This document shows positions 1 through 8,893 of a DNA stretch of 64,000 bases, piece after piece. Both the position numbers and the translations under genes were made by a program. The stretch's first letter is position 1. Every line of letters starts with the position of its first letter. The DNA comes from Actinobacillus indolicus (lineage in GTDB: Bacteria > Pseudomonadota > Gammaproteobacteria > Enterobacterales > Pasteurellaceae). Below the pieces are notes generated by a model. The model saw nothing but the letters and a program-made list of their open reading frames with translations, did no database searches and had not been told where the DNA came from. The stretch spans positions 124,001-188,000 of the forward strand of contig NZ_CABFKH010000002.1 of the NCBI RefSeq assembly GCF_901764975.1. Direction: 5' to 3'.

Positions 1-1
1 G

Positions 2-571
2 CTGGCGACGGTGTTAAACGGTATTGATCGTGCCTTTGAGATTGGCTATAAAAAAGTCAAAGTGAATGCTGTGTTGATGAAACAATATACTGCTAAAGGC
101 TTGGACGATTTCTTGCGTTGGATTAAAGATCGCCCCATTCAAATGCGGTTTATTGAGTTAATGGAAACCGGCGAAATGGATCACTTTTTCCAGCAACAGC
201 ACCTTTCAGGACAATCTATTTTAGAACGATTGACCCAAGAAGGTTGGCAATTACAACCTAAAGCGATGTCTGACGGCCCTGCTAAAGTTCTCGCCCACCC
301 TGATTATCAGGGGGAAATCGGTTTGATTATGCCTTATGAAAAGAATTTCTGTGCCAGTTGCAACCGCTTGAGAGTGTCGGCACTCGGCAAATTACACCTA
401 TGTTTGTTCGGCGAAGAAGGGATTGATATTCGGGATTTATTACAATCGGACGAGCAACAATTTCAACTCGAAGCCAGATTAAAATCCGCCCTGCAAGGCA
501 AGCGTGAACACCATTATTTGCATATCGGCGATAGTGGCGTGAGAAATAATTTGGCGTCGATCGGGGGCTAG
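2..571 (+). CDS. moaA: GTP 3',8-cyclase MoaA, C-terminal part (5' end outside window)
   Basis: This is the C-terminal part of the radical-SAM enzyme that starts molybdenum cofactor synthesis by converting GTP to 3',8-cyclo-GTP. The reading frame is open from the left window edge, so the N-terminal CxxxCxxC radical-SAM cluster lies outside. The second 4Fe-4S site that binds GTP is present: FCASCNRLRVSALGKLHLC has the family's CxxCx(13)C spacing. The protein ends in Gly-Gly, the tail MoaA needs for activity. It heads a same-strand set with moaC, moaD and moaE. The gap to moaC is occupied by strong hairpins rather than a normal short spacer. Confidence 0.96.
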   Translation: MATVLNGIDRAFEIGYKKVKVNAVLMKQYTAKGLDDFLRWIKDRPIQMRFIELMETGEMDHFFQQQHLSGQSILERLTQEGWQLQPKAMSDGPAKVLAHPDYQGEIGLIMPYEKNFCASCNRLRVSALGKLHLCLFGEEGIDIRDLLQSDEQQFQLEARLKSALQGKREHHYLHIGDSGVRNNLASIGG

Positions 572-577
572 ATGATT

Positions 578-609
578 GTTACTTTCTTTGCTTGTGCAAA
601 GAAAGTAAC
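578..609. repeat. Perfect hairpin after moaA
   Basis: Arms 578-591 and 596-609 are perfectly complementary (14 bp) around a 4-nt loop. The repeat begins 7 bp after the moaA stop. The word ACTTTCTTTG...CAAAGAAAGT resembles a common intergenic repeat of proteobacterial genomes, from memory only. No T-run follows on the + strand, so it is not a classical terminator; it may protect the moaA mRNA 3' end. Confidence 0.7.
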
Positions 610-648
610 CAAAGAAACACACCCTACTTCACCGCTTATCTTCGCTTA

Positions 649-730
649 GTTTAAATTTGCTTAACGGAACATTTTAAATTCACCAACTTCGTTGGCTCAG
701 AGAAAAATGTTCCGTTAAGCAAATTTAAAC
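649..730. repeat. 27-bp perfect inverted repeat between moaA and moaC
   Basis: Arms 649-675 and 704-730 are perfectly complementary over 27 bp. Inside the 28-nt spacer lies a second hairpin, CCAAC (683-687) with GTTGG (691-695) around TTC. The size and nested design look like a repetitive palindromic unit or small MITE-like insertion rather than a terminator. An uptake-signal word (ACAAGCGGT) follows at 767-775. The repeat accounts for the unusual distance between moaA and moaC. Confidence 0.75.
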
Positions 731-815
731 ACGCTCAGGCGGTTCAGAAGGGGGCAATCCACCGTAACAAGCGGTGAGTTTTAATCAATTTTTTGTAATA
801 TTAAGAAAAATGACA

Positions 816-1292
816 ATGAACACCTTTACCCATATAAACCAAAACGGCGAAGCCAATATGGTTGATGTTTCCGCCAAACAAGACACCGTGCGAGAAGCTC
901 GTGCGGAAGCCTTTGTGACAATGAACCCTGAAACGTTACAGATGATCATTTCGGGCAACCACCACAAAGGCGATGTTTTTGCGACTGCTCGCATTGCGGG
1001 TATTCAAGCAGCAAAAAGAACTTGGGAGCTTATTCCCCTTTGCCACCCACTTCTGCTTTCTAAAGTGGAAGTTCAACTCGAAGCTTTACCTGAAAAAAAT
1101 CAAGTGCGGATTGAAGCCCTATGCAAATTATCAGGCAAAACAGGCGTAGAAATGGAAGCCTTAACCGCTGCCAGTGTCGCAGCTTTGACGATTTATGATA
1201 TGTGCAAAGCGGTACAAAAAGATATGGTAATCGAGCAAGTTAGATTGCTCAGTAAAAGCGGTGGCAAATCGGGCGATTTTGTTACTAAATAA
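816..1292 (+). CDS. moaC: Cyclic pyranopterin monophosphate synthase MoaC
   Basis: MoaC converts 3',8-cyclo-GTP, the MoaA product, to cyclic pyranopterin monophosphate in the cytoplasm. The 158-residue length fits the family. The N-terminal [16 protein letters not shown] block, the [12 protein letters not shown] segment carrying active-site His, and the C-terminal KSGGKSGDF motif are all visible. I chose the ATG at 816 because AAGAAA lies about 8 nt upstream. An in-frame ATG at 810 is a possible alternative, and the frame stays open upstream to 774 without homology. It is followed 12 bp later by moaD. Confidence 0.95.
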   Translation: MNTFTHINQNGEANMVDVSAKQDTVREARAEAFVTMNPETLQMIISGNHHKGDVFATARIAGIQAAKRTWELIPLCHPLLLSKVEVQLEALPEKNQVRIEALCKLSGKTGVEMEALTAASVAALTIYDMCKAVQKDMVIEQVRLLSKSGGKSGDFVTK

Positions 1293-1304
1293 TAAGGACA
1301 ATAA

Positions 1305-1550
1305 ATGATTAAAGTACTCTTTTTCGCCCAAACCCGTGAATTAGTGGGCGTAGATAGCTTAGAGGTTGAAGCAACCTTTGCCACTGCGGAGCAACTCCGC
1401 CAACACCTATCTGAAACAAATAATAAATGGGCGTTAGCGTTACAAGCAGGGAAATTATTAGTTGCCATCAATCAAACGATTTCTCCTTTGTCTGCTGAAA
1501 TTAAAGATGGTGATGAAGTCGCATTCTTTCCGCCAGTAACAGGGGGCTAA
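1305..1550 (+). CDS. moaD: Molybdopterin synthase small subunit MoaD
   Basis: This 81-residue ubiquitin-fold sulfur carrier donates the dithiolene sulfur to cyclic pyranopterin monophosphate. The protein ends in VTGG: the C-terminal double glycine is adenylated by MoeB and thiocarboxylated. AAGGA sits just upstream of the ATG. The stop codon is immediately followed by the moaE ATG with no spacer, which suggests translational coupling of the two synthase subunits. Confidence 0.96.
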   Translation: MIKVLFFAQTRELVGVDSLEVEATFATAEQLRQHLSETNNKWALALQAGKLLVAINQTISPLSAEIKDGDEVAFFPPVTGG

Positions 1551-2003
1551 ATGGAACAAACTTTTATTCGGGTTCAACAAGATCCCTTCGATCAAAATGC
1601 GATCTACAAATGGCTGAGTGAGCAACACTCTGTCGGTGCGACTACTCTTTTTGTCGGCAAAGTGCGTGAAATGAATTTGGGCGACAGCGTGTCAGGTTTA
1701 TACTTGGAACACTACCCTGCAATGACTGAAAAAGCCTTGCGAGAAATTGTCGATGAAGCCAGAAGCCGTTGGGAATTGCAACGTGTTGCGGTTATTCACC
1801 GTATCGGACAACTTTATACGGGCGATGAAATCGTCTTAGTCGGTGTGAGTTCCGCTCATCGTGGCGATGCCTATCACGCCAATGAATTTATTATGGACTA
1901 TCTCAAAACCAAAGCTCCATTCTGGAAACGAGAAACCACCGATCACGGCGACCGTTGGATTGAAGGGCGTGAGAGCGATCAACAAGCGGCGGATAAGTGG
2001 TAA
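1551..2003 (+). CDS. moaE: Molybdopterin synthase catalytic subunit MoaE
   Basis: MoaE is the large subunit of molybdopterin synthase, forming a heterotetramer with MoaD that inserts two sulfurs into cyclic pyranopterin monophosphate. At 150 residues it has the usual length. Family blocks visible are the early [12 protein letters not shown] segment, the [12 protein letters not shown] block and KAPFWKRE with the catalytic Lys. It starts one base after the moaD stop. ybeY follows 31 bp later on the same strand. Confidence 0.96.
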   Translation: MEQTFIRVQQDPFDQNAIYKWLSEQHSVGATTLFVGKVREMNLGDSVSGLYLEHYPAMTEKALREIVDEARSRWELQRVAVIHRIGQLYTGDEIVLVGVSSAHRGDAYHANEFIMDYLKTKAPFWKRETTDHGDRWIEGRESDQQAADKW

Positions 2004-2034
2004 TAAGCGGTTAGATTTTAGGGAAATTTTGCAA

Positions 2035-2523
2035 ATGAATTTATATATCGATCTCCAAATTGCCTCTGAAAATACAGCAGGCTTACCGACGGAAGCTCAA
2101 TTTCAACACTGGGTGGATAAAGCGTTAGCAATGGAAGCGAAAACGGCTGATTACCCTGAAACGGAAATCACTATTCGTATTGTCGATGAAGCAGAAAGCC
2201 ACGAGTTAAATTTAACCTACCGTGGCAAAGACAAACCGACTAACGTACTCTCTTTCCCGTTTGAAGTCCCTGAAGGCATTGAATTACCTCTGTTAGGCGA
2301 TTTGATTATCTGCCGTCAAGTGGTGGAAAAAGAAGCGGTTGAACAAGAAAAACCGCTCGAAGCTCACTGGGCGCATCTGGCAATTCACGGCACATTGCAT
2401 TTGCTTGGCTACGACCATCTCACCGATGAAGAAGCGGAAGAAATGGAAAGTCTGGAAACAGAAATTATGCAGTCGCTAGGGTTTGAAGACCCTTATATTA
2501 CAGAAAAAATGATAGGAGAATAA
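2035..2523 (+). CDS. ybeY: Endoribonuclease YbeY (rRNA maturation factor)
   Basis: YbeY is a zinc-dependent endoribonuclease used in 16S rRNA 3'-end maturation and late ribosome quality control. The metal-binding signature [11 protein letters not shown] (H-x3-H-x5-H) is intact near the C-terminus, and the [14 protein letters not shown] block is typical. I start at the ATG at 2035 ([10 protein letters not shown]), giving 162 residues. The open frame extends back to 1861, but that part overlaps moaE and is not family-like. The stop codon shares its last A with the ATG of the next gene. Confidence 0.95.
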   Translation: MNLYIDLQIASENTAGLPTEAQFQHWVDKALAMEAKTADYPETEITIRIVDEAESHELNLTYRGKDKPTNVLSFPFEVPEGIELPLLGDLIICRQVVEKEAVEQEKPLEAHWAHLAIHGTLHLLGYDHLTDEEAEEMESLETEIMQSLGFEDPYITEKMIGE

Positions 2524-3272
2524 TGATGCCTTTTCTAATTGGTTTAAGTGTACTTATTGCGATTTATTTTTCTATCCACGTTTATCGAACCGGGCGAGAA
2601 TACTACTGGATTGGTTTAATGCTTGGTGCACCATTTTTAGGCAGTTTGATTTATTTTCTCGCAGTTTATTTACCTGAAATGCGTGAAAGTCGTTTAGGCT
2701 ATCAAGTGGAATCAAAATTACGCAAGGCTCTGAATCCACATAAAGCGCTACAGGATGCTGAAAAAGCATATAAAGCGACTCCAACCGTTCAAAACCAACT
2801 TCTACTTGCTAAAGCATTAGTAGATAGTGAGAGAGCAATAGAAGCGATCCCTTTATATGAAAGCATATTAGCTCAACCGCTATATCAACAAGATAAAAAC
2901 ATTAACCTTCACTTTGCTTTTACCCTATTTGAAACAAAACAATTTGAACGTTCAAAAGAAATACTGGAACAACAAGGGTTAATTCATATACAAGAAAATG
3001 AAGAAAGCTTACTTCTATATACAAAAAATCTTATTTTCTTAAATGAGAAGCAACAAGCAGTAAAGAATTTTGAATTACTCTTCCAACAAAACCCAAGCCT
3101 TGAAGCTCAAATTTGCTATGTTGAAGCATTAATTCATTGGAACGAAATAGACAAAGCACGCCAAACCTTGGAGCAAATTGAAGAACACATTAATTTACTC
3201 CCAAAACATACTAAACGTTTAAATGCCCAGTGGATTACACAAGTAAACAAACTTCGCCAGCAATTAAAATAA
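2523..3272 (+). CDS. Membrane-anchored TPR-like protein, function unknown
   Basis: This 249-residue protein has two hydrophobic segments at its start (about residues 3-18 and 28-50), predicting an inner-membrane anchor. The rest is helical and shows loose tetratricopeptide periodicity: ALQDAEKAYKATPTVQNQLLLAKAL, then several 'A..LYE' and 'F...K..EAI' units. Such domains usually mediate protein contacts. The start codon overlaps the ybeY stop (TAATG), so translation is probably coupled, and tmcA follows after 1 bp. I know no assigned function; location next to ybeY and tmcA hints at RNA or ribosome work but proves nothing. Confidence 0.8.
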   Translation: MMPFLIGLSVLIAIYFSIHVYRTGREYYWIGLMLGAPFLGSLIYFLAVYLPEMRESRLGYQVESKLRKALNPHKALQDAEKAYKATPTVQNQLLLAKALVDSERAIEAIPLYESILAQPLYQQDKNINLHFAFTLFETKQFERSKEILEQQGLIHIQENEESLLLYTKNLIFLNEKQQAVKNFELLFQQNPSLEAQICYVEALIHWNEIDKARQTLEQIEEHINLLPKHTKRLNAQWITQVNKLRQQLK

Positions 3273-3273
3273 T

Positions 3274-5139
3274 ATGCGTCAACTTGTTGTTACATCCCAG
3301 TTATGTTTAGGCACTGAAAAAGTGCCTTATTTAGCTTATCAAAAATTAGATTTTCATTCGCCTTCACAATCAATTATTCTGTTTTCCAATGCCAAAACCT
3401 TACTCGGTCAGGAGTTTCCCTATGCATTTTATGATATGCGAGCGGAAGGCGGAGTTTGCCTTAATCTTGACGCATTGGCGATTGTGGCAGGTACGATTCA
3501 AGATGGTGGCACGCTCTATTTGGTCTGTCCTGAATGGGATAATTTAGAACAACAAGTTGATTTTGATGCGTTACGTTGGAACGCTCAACAGCCAATTGCT
3601 ACGCCGAATTTTTATCATTATTTTAAAGCATTAGTAGAACAATTTGGATTTATACGGACACGAAGCGTCGTGTCCCTACAAGTGAATCGAAGTAGCTTTC
3701 GAGATAACACGCTTGGTGTACTCACTCCAGATCAGCAAAATATCTTCGATAACTTACCGCTTGATCCTGCCGATATTCATCTTATTCTCGCCCCTCGTGG
3801 TCGTGGAAAATCGACATTATCGGGCAAGCTCGCAGAAAAGCTATCCCAACAATATACGGTATCCATTACCGCCCGTAGCCATTCAGCCTTACCAAATTTT
3901 TGGAAAGGGATTGAAAGCGATAAAGTGCAATTCTTTGCCCCTGATCGTTTAATTCAGATGATCGAACAGCAAAATATCTCGCCAAATCAATGGCTGTTTA
4001 TCGATGAAGCCGCGAGTTTGCCTTTGCCGATGTTACAACGGTTTTGTGCCTATTTTGATAAAGTGGTGCTAACCACGACAACTCAAAATTATGAAGGTAC
4101 TGGGCGTGGTTTTTGCTTGAAGTTTTTACCGACATTAAGCCGCTCTACAAAACAGTGGACATTGAGCCAACCATTGAGATGGGGGGAGAATGATCCGTTG
4201 GAAGCCTTTATTAATCAATTACTACTGTTGGAGGATAAAATCCCCCCCTCAGCCTTTGGCAGCTCCCCGCGCAAGCAGGGGGAGCGAAGTTTAGTTCAAT
4301 ATATTAATTTCTATCACCTACTCGCTCAAGCCCATTACAAAACAACGCCAACGGATTTACGCCGTCTGTTTGATGCCCCTGATCAGTACTATTTTTATCT
4401 TGAAGAGCAAGAAAGACTGATTGCAGGTTGCTGGGCAGTCAATGAAGGGGGATTAGATGAGGAACTCACTCAAGCGATTTGGCGTGGCGAACGCCGTCCT
4501 CAAGGAAATTTGGTGGCTCAATATCTCTGTTTTCAAGGTAATTTGCCTGATGCCTGCCGTTTAAAATCGGTGCGAATTTCACGTATTGCGGTACTGCCTG
4601 AATATCAGAAGCAAGGCTATGGCAAGCGGTTAGTTTTGCAAAATATTTTGCAAATCGCACCGCTTGTCGATTTTGTTTCCGTCAGTTTTGGAATGACTGA
4701 AACACTTCTACGCTTTTGGCAGTCTTGCGGGTTCGAACTGGTGCAAATCACGCCGACAGCCGAAGCCAGCAGTGGCTACCAAAGTGCTATGATGCTCTAT
4801 CCAATTTCCGAACAAGGTAAATATTTCGTTCAAAAAGCACAAAAACAATTTGAAAGAGATTATCCCTTATTGCACGGTCATGACGGAGATATGACTCTTG
4901 ATGAGCAAGATCGACAAAATCTTGAGGGTTTTGCTTATGGGCAAAGAACCTTTCTTGCTTGTTATGCCAGTCTAAAACGCCTTTTTAATCAATATCCAAA
5001 AGAACTTCATTTACTCGAAAGTGCTTTTTCTCCACCTTATGGCGAACTTCCTCCAAATTATAAAGTGTGGATACAACAAGTGCGTCAAACTGTTCAAAAG
5101 TTAAACTTATCTCAAGTTATGCAAAGTAATCGTTTCTGA
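3274..5139 (+). CDS. tmcA: tRNA(Met) cytidine acetyltransferase TmcA
   Basis: TmcA acetylates the wobble cytidine (C34) of elongator tRNA(Met) using acetyl-CoA and ATP. The 621-residue protein shows the N-terminal DUF1726-like region, a helicase-like module with Walker A PRGRGKST near residue 175 and Walker B FIDEAASLP, then a GNAT acetyltransferase domain with RISRIAVLPEYQKQGYGKRL (acetyl-CoA loop QGYGKR), and a C-terminal tRNA-contact tail. Two in-frame segments look inserted: GFIRTRSVVSLQ at 3650-3680 and PPSAFGSSPRKQGERS around 4245-4290. Both coincide with palindromic DNA (see separate entries). The frame is open throughout, so the protein is probably functional. Confidence 0.93.
   Translation: MRQLVVTSQLCLGTEKVPYLAYQKLDFHSPSQSIILFSNAKTLLGQEFPYAFYDMRAEGGVCLNLDALAIVAGTIQDGGTLYLVCPEWDNLEQQVDFDALRWNAQQPIATPNFYHYFKALVEQFGFIRTRSVVSLQVNRSSFRDNTLGVLTPDQQNIFDNLPLDPADIHLILAPRGRGKSTLSGKLAEKLSQQYTVSITARSHSALPNFWKGIESDKVQFFAPDRLIQMIEQQNISPNQWLFIDEAASLPLPMLQRFCAYFDKVVLTTTTQNYEGTGRGFCLKFLPTLSRSTKQWTLSQPLRWGENDPLEAFINQLLLLEDKIPPSAFGSSPRKQGERSLVQYINFYHLLAQAHYKTTPTDLRRLFDAPDQYYFYLEEQERLIAGCWAVNEGGLDEELTQAIWRGERRPQGNLVAQYLCFQGNLPDACRLKSVRISRIAVLPEYQKQGYGKRLVLQNILQIAPLVDFVSVSFGMTETLLRFWQSCGFELVQITPTAEASSGYQSAMMLYPISEQGKYFVQKAQKQFERDYPLLHGHDGDMTLDEQDRQNLEGFAYGQRTFLACYASLKRLFNQYPKELHLLESAFSPPYGELPPNYKVWIQQVRQTVQKLNLSQVMQSNRF
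3656..3675. repeat. Palindromic repeat inside tmcA (1)
   Basis: GGACACGA (3656-3663) and TCGTGTCC (3668-3675) are perfect inverted arms around AGCG. The word is typical of short intergenic palindromic repeats, yet here it lies in frame inside tmcA and encodes IRTRSVVS between the DUF1726-like and helicase parts. This suggests an intragenic repeat insertion that kept the frame. Confidence 0.55.
4262..4285. repeat. Palindromic repeat inside tmcA (2)
   Basis: GCTCCCC (4262-4268) pairs with GGGGAGC (4279-4285) across a GC-rich loop, in the middle of an AT-rich gene. A C-run (4242-4248) precedes it. The encoded SAFGSSPRKQGERSL stretch does not resemble the surrounding helicase domain. It looks like a second repeat unit that entered tmcA without breaking the frame. 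Confidence 0.55.
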
Positions 5140-5142
5140 TTT

Positions 5143-5185
5143 TGTGAGTGTGATCACATTCTTTTTACTTTTTTTGGAGTAAAAT
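5143..5185 (+). promoter_or_regulatory. CRP site and class II promoter of mglBAC
   Basis: A perfect CRP site, TGTGA-N6-TCACA, spans 5143-5158. A -10-like TAAAAT lies at 5180-5185. If transcription starts near 5192, the CRP centre is at -41.5, the class II geometry in which CRP overlaps the -35 region. No good -35 box is present, which fits CRP dependence. The leader to the mglB ATG is about 60 nt. Confidence 0.85.
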
Positions 5186-5250
5186 TTCAGCCAGTTACTC
5201 TAAAGGTGACAATTTAAACTTAATCCAAAAAAATCCAATAGGAGCTGATT

Positions 5251-6243
5251 ATGAAAAAAACAGTACTAAGCGCAGTTGCATTAGCAGTCGGTTTAGGCGC
5301 AATTGCATCAACAGCACAAGCGGCAGATCGCATTGGTGTAACAATCTATAAATATGATGACAACTTCATGTCATTAATGCGCCAAGAGATTGAAAAAGAA
5401 GCAAAAGCGGTAGGTGGTGTTGATTTATTAATGAATGACTCACAAAACGCACAATCCATCCAAAATGACCAAGTAGATGTATTGATTTCAAAAGGTGTTA
5501 AAGCATTAGCAATCAACCTTGTTGACCCTTCAGCAGCTCCAACCATTATTGGTAAAGCCAAACCTGAAGGCATTCCAGTAGTATTCTTCAACAAAGACCC
5601 AGGTGATAAAGCAATTGCTAGCTATGATAAAGCGTACTATGTTGGTACTAACCCGCAAGAATCAGGCGTAATTCAAGGTGAATTAATTGCGAAACACTGG
5701 AAAGCAAACCCAGCGTATGACTTAAACAAAGACGGTAAAATCCAATACGTTATGTTAAAAGGTGAACCAGGTCACCCAGATGCTGAAGCACGTACTAAAT
5801 ACTCTGTTGAGCAATTAAATAAATTAGGTATCCAAACCGAAGAACTCTTTGTAGATACTGGTATGTGGGATGCTGCATTAGCTAAAGATAAAGTGGATGC
5901 GTGGTTATCTAGTGCTAAAGCAGGTAGCATTGAAGTCGTGATTGCAAATAACGATGGTATGGCAATGGGTGCATTAGAAGCAGCAAAAGCACACGGTAAA
6001 AAATTACCGATCTTTGGTGTGGATGCATTACCTGAAGTACTTCAATTAATCAGCAAAGGTGAAATTGCAGGTACAGTGTTAAATGACGGCGTAAACCAAG
6101 GTAAAGCGGTTGTTCATTTAGCGAAAAACTTAGCTGCAGAAAAAGCGCCAACTGAAGGCACCAAATGGGAATTAAAAGATAAAGTGATCCGTGTTCCTTA
6201 TGTGGGCGTAGATAAAGATAATCTTTCTGAATTCTTAAAATAA
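5251..6243 (+). CDS. mglB: Galactose/methyl-galactoside ABC transporter, periplasmic binding protein MglB
   Basis: MglB binds D-galactose or D-glucose in the periplasm and delivers it to MglA2C2. The 330-residue protein opens with a Sec signal peptide ([24 protein letters not shown], cleavage after AQA). The mature start [21 protein letters not shown] and the [13 protein letters not shown] and FGVDALPE blocks are characteristic. The GGAG ribosome site lies 7 nt ahead of the ATG. It is the first gene of mglBAC, behind the CRP site. A hairpin downstream (6261-6279) probably keeps its mRNA more abundant than the downstream genes. Confidence 0.97.
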   Translation: MKKTVLSAVALAVGLGAIASTAQAADRIGVTIYKYDDNFMSLMRQEIEKEAKAVGGVDLLMNDSQNAQSIQNDQVDVLISKGVKALAINLVDPSAAPTIIGKAKPEGIPVVFFNKDPGDKAIASYDKAYYVGTNPQESGVIQGELIAKHWKANPAYDLNKDGKIQYVMLKGEPGHPDAEARTKYSVEQLNKLGIQTEELFVDTGMWDAALAKDKVDAWLSSAKAGSIEVVIANNDGMAMGALEAAKAHGKKLPIFGVDALPEVLQLISKGEIAGTVLNDGVNQGKAVVHLAKNLAAEKAPTEGTKWELKDKVIRVPYVGVDKDNLSEFLK

Positions 6244-6260
6244 TTTAATGTTGTAGTTTG

Positions 6261-6279
6261 GGGGAGGGGAAACCTCCCC
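6261..6279 (+). other. Intercistronic hairpin mglB-mglA
   Basis: GGGGAGG (6261-6267) and CCTCCCC (6273-6279) form a 7-bp GC stem with a 5-nt loop, followed by TATTTTG. It stands 17 bp after the mglB stop. It is weak as a terminator, and more likely a 3'-end stabiliser or attenuator giving excess binding protein over transporter subunits. Confidence 0.65.
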
Positions 6280-6297
6280 TATTTTGTGAGGTTGGAT

Positions 6298-7815
6298 ATG
6301 ACAGAACATGCTCCGCAAAACAGCGAAATTCTTCTAACGATGAAGAATGTCAGTAAAACCTTTCCTGGTGTAAAAGCATTAGATAACGCAAATTTAACCG
6401 TTCGCTCTCACTCTGTTCATGCCTTAATGGGTGAAAATGGTGCGGGTAAATCAACGTTACTGAAATGTTTATTTGGTATTTATGCCAAAGATGAAGGTGA
6501 AATTCTTTTCCTTGGTAAACCTGTTAATTTTAAGACCTCTAAAGAAGCCTTAGAGAATGGAATTTCAATGGTTCACCAAGAGCTTAATCTTGTTCGTCAA
6601 CGTAATGTAATGGACAACTTGTGGCTCGGTCGCTATCCACTTAAAGGATTTTTTGTGGATCATTCAAAAATGTATCGCGATACAAAAGAAATTTTTGATG
6701 AACTGGATATCAATATTGATCCTAAAGAAAAAGTAGCAAACCTCTCTGTATCACAGATGCAGATGATTGAAATTGCTAAAGCGTTCTCTTATAACGCTAA
6801 AATTGTGATCATGGATGAGCCAACCTCTTCTCTCTCGGAAAAAGAAGTTGAACATTTATTTAAAATTATTGAAAAACTGAAAAATCGAGGTTGTGGCATC
6901 ATTTATATTTCTCACAAAATGGACGAAATTTTCAAAATTTGTGATGAAATTACCATTCTTCGTGACGGTAAATGGATCAATACCGTACCAGTAAAAGAAA
7001 CCACCATGGATGCCATTGTAGCAATGATGGTAGGGCGTGAATTAACTCAGCGTTTCCCGCCAAAAATTAATACGCCAAAAGAGGTTATCCTTCAGGTAGA
7101 ACATTTAACTGCGAAAAACCAGCCATCTATTCAAGATATTAATTTTGAATTGCGTAAAGGTGAAATTTTAGGAATCGCAGGCTTAGTCGGCGCTAAACGT
7201 ACAGATATTGTCGAAACTATTTTCGGTGTGCGTGAGCGTAAAGAAGGTTCGGTGAAGCTACATGGAAAAGAAATGGCAAATCGCACCGCTTTAGAAGCAA
7301 TTAATAACGGTTTTGCCCTTGTGACAGAAGAACGCCGTTCAACAGGGATCTATGCGAACTTAAGTATTGAATTTAACTCGCTAATTTCAAACATGAAGTC
7401 TTACCTGGGTTCATTTGGGTTGCTTAGTAGTGCCAAGATGAAAAGCGATACGCAATGGGTGATCGATTCTATGAATGTGAAAACGCCATCCCATAAAACG
7501 AATATCGGATCGTTATCAGGTGGTAACCAACAGAAAGTGGTTATCGGACGTTGGCTATTAACGCAACCTGAGATTTTGATGCTGGATGAACCGACTCGTG
7601 GTATCGATATCGGTGCAAAATACGAAATTTATCAGCTGATTATGCAACTGGCTCAAAAAGATAAAGGCATTATTATGATTTCATCAGAAATGCCTGAATT
7701 GCTAGGGGTGACAGACCGAATTCTCGTGATGAGTAACGGTAAAGTCGCTGGTATTGTCGACACGGCAAAAACCTCTCAAGAAGAAATTTTACAGCTCGCT
7801 GCAAAATATTTATAA
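6298..7815 (+). CDS. mglA: Galactose/methyl-galactoside ABC transporter ATPase MglA
   Basis: MglA is the tandem-domain ATPase of the galactose importer (505 residues). The first domain has Walker [10 protein letters not shown], signature [14 protein letters not shown] and Walker B IVIMDEP. The second has signature [14 protein letters not shown] and LMLDEPTRG but a degenerate Walker A (GLVGAKRTD), which is normal in sugar importers of this class. I start at the ATG at 6298 with GTGAGG 7 nt upstream; an in-frame GTG at 6286 would coincide with that ribosome site and is unlikely. It lies between mglB and mglC. Confidence 0.96.
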   Translation: MTEHAPQNSEILLTMKNVSKTFPGVKALDNANLTVRSHSVHALMGENGAGKSTLLKCLFGIYAKDEGEILFLGKPVNFKTSKEALENGISMVHQELNLVRQRNVMDNLWLGRYPLKGFFVDHSKMYRDTKEIFDELDINIDPKEKVANLSVSQMQMIEIAKAFSYNAKIVIMDEPTSSLSEKEVEHLFKIIEKLKNRGCGIIYISHKMDEIFKICDEITILRDGKWINTVPVKETTMDAIVAMMVGRELTQRFPPKINTPKEVILQVEHLTAKNQPSIQDINFELRKGEILGIAGLVGAKRTDIVETIFGVRERKEGSVKLHGKEMANRTALEAINNGFALVTEERRSTGIYANLSIEFNSLISNMKSYLGSFGLLSSAKMKSDTQWVIDSMNVKTPSHKTNIGSLSGGNQQKVVIGRWLLTQPEILMLDEPTRGIDIGAKYEIYQLIMQLAQKDKGIIMISSEMPELLGVTDRILVMSNGKVAGIVDTAKTSQEEILQLAAKYL

Positions 7816-7832
7816 CAGGAAGGATGTGAATT

Positions 7833-8843
7833 ATGTCTAGTCTCACTCAAACAAAATCCTTAGATTTTCTTAAACAAAATGCGATTTATTTCGTATTATT
7901 AGTGCTTTTAATCATTATTATTGCTCAAGATCCAAGTTTCTTAAGTTTACGTAACTTCAGTAACATCTTAACCCAATCTTCTGTGCGTTTAATTATCGCA
8001 TTAGGGGTGGCAGGTCTACTTGTTTCACAAGGTACAGACTTATCTGCTGGTCGCCAAGTAGGTTTAGCCGCTGTAGTCGCAGCAACCATGCTACAAGCCA
8101 TGGATAATATGAACCGCGTATTCCCAGATCTCGGTGAAATTCCAATCCCTGTGGTCATTTTAACCGTGTGTGCTATCGGTGCGGTTATCGGTTTAGTCAA
8201 TGGTTTAGTGATTGCTTATCTCAACGTAACGCCATTTATCGCGACAATGGGGACAATGATCATCGTTTATGGTATCAACTCCCTTTACTATGATGCCGTA
8301 GGTTCATCACCAATCGCAGGCTTTAATGACAGTTTCTCCACTTTCGCACAAGGCTTCTTCCAATTTGGTAGCTTTAGATTGTCTTACATTACTATCTATG
8401 CCGCGATTGCTTCTATCCTTGTTTGGATTATGTGGAACAAAACCCGCTTTGGTAAAAATATCTTCGCTATCGGCGGTAACCCGGAAGCGGCAAAAGTATC
8501 AGGGGTAAACGTCGCGCGTAACTTAGTGGTTATCTATATGATAGCGGGTATTTTCTACGCCTTCGGTGGTATGTTAGAAGCTGGCCGTATCGGTAGTGCA
8601 ACCAACAACTTAGGCTTTATGTATGAGTTAGATGCGATTGCTGCTTGCGTAGTCGGTGGTGTATCTTTCGCTGGTGGTGTGGGTACGGTAATCGGCGTGG
8701 TGACAGGGGTATTAATCTTCACCGTTATCAACTACGGCTTAACCTATATCGGTGTAAACCCATACTGGCAGTACATCATCAAAGGTAGCATTATCATCTT
8801 TGCTGTTGCGATTGACTCGCTCAAATATGCGAAGAAAAAATAA
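7833..8843 (+). CDS. mglC: Galactose/methyl-galactoside ABC transporter permease MglC
   Basis: MglC is the inner-membrane permease of the importer. The 336-residue protein is very hydrophobic, with 8 to 10 predicted membrane helices. The permease loop GNPEAAKVSGVNV, which contacts the ATPase, is present. An AGGAAGG ribosome site precedes the ATG. It closes the operon, and a strong bidirectional terminator follows 14 bp after the stop. Confidence 0.96.
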   Translation: MSSLTQTKSLDFLKQNAIYFVLLVLLIIIIAQDPSFLSLRNFSNILTQSSVRLIIALGVAGLLVSQGTDLSAGRQVGLAAVVAATMLQAMDNMNRVFPDLGEIPIPVVILTVCAIGAVIGLVNGLVIAYLNVTPFIATMGTMIIVYGINSLYYDAVGSSPIAGFNDSFSTFAQGFFQFGSFRLSYITIYAAIASILVWIMWNKTRFGKNIFAIGGNPEAAKVSGVNVARNLVVIYMIAGIFYAFGGMLEAGRIGSATNNLGFMYELDAIAACVVGGVSFAGGVGTVIGVVTGVLIFTVINYGLTYIGVNPYWQYIIKGSIIIFAVAIDSLKYAKKK

Positions 8844-8857
8844 TCTCTTTCGAGTAT

Positions 8858-8893
8858 AAAAATCCCCCTAGGTTGATGCCTAGGGGGATTTTT
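8858..8893. terminator. Bidirectional terminator mglC / polA
   Basis: Arms 8858-8872 and 8879-8893 form a 15-bp perfect stem (core TCCCCCTAGG/CCTAGGGGGA) with a 6-nt loop, A-rich on the left and T-rich on the right. It lies between the convergent mglC and polA, so it can end both transcripts. Confidence 0.93.

Noticed and set aside
4725-4745. GGGTTCGAACTGG, resembling a tRNA T-loop
   Set aside because: It lies in the conserved acetyltransferase frame of tmcA and no cloverleaf can be built around it.
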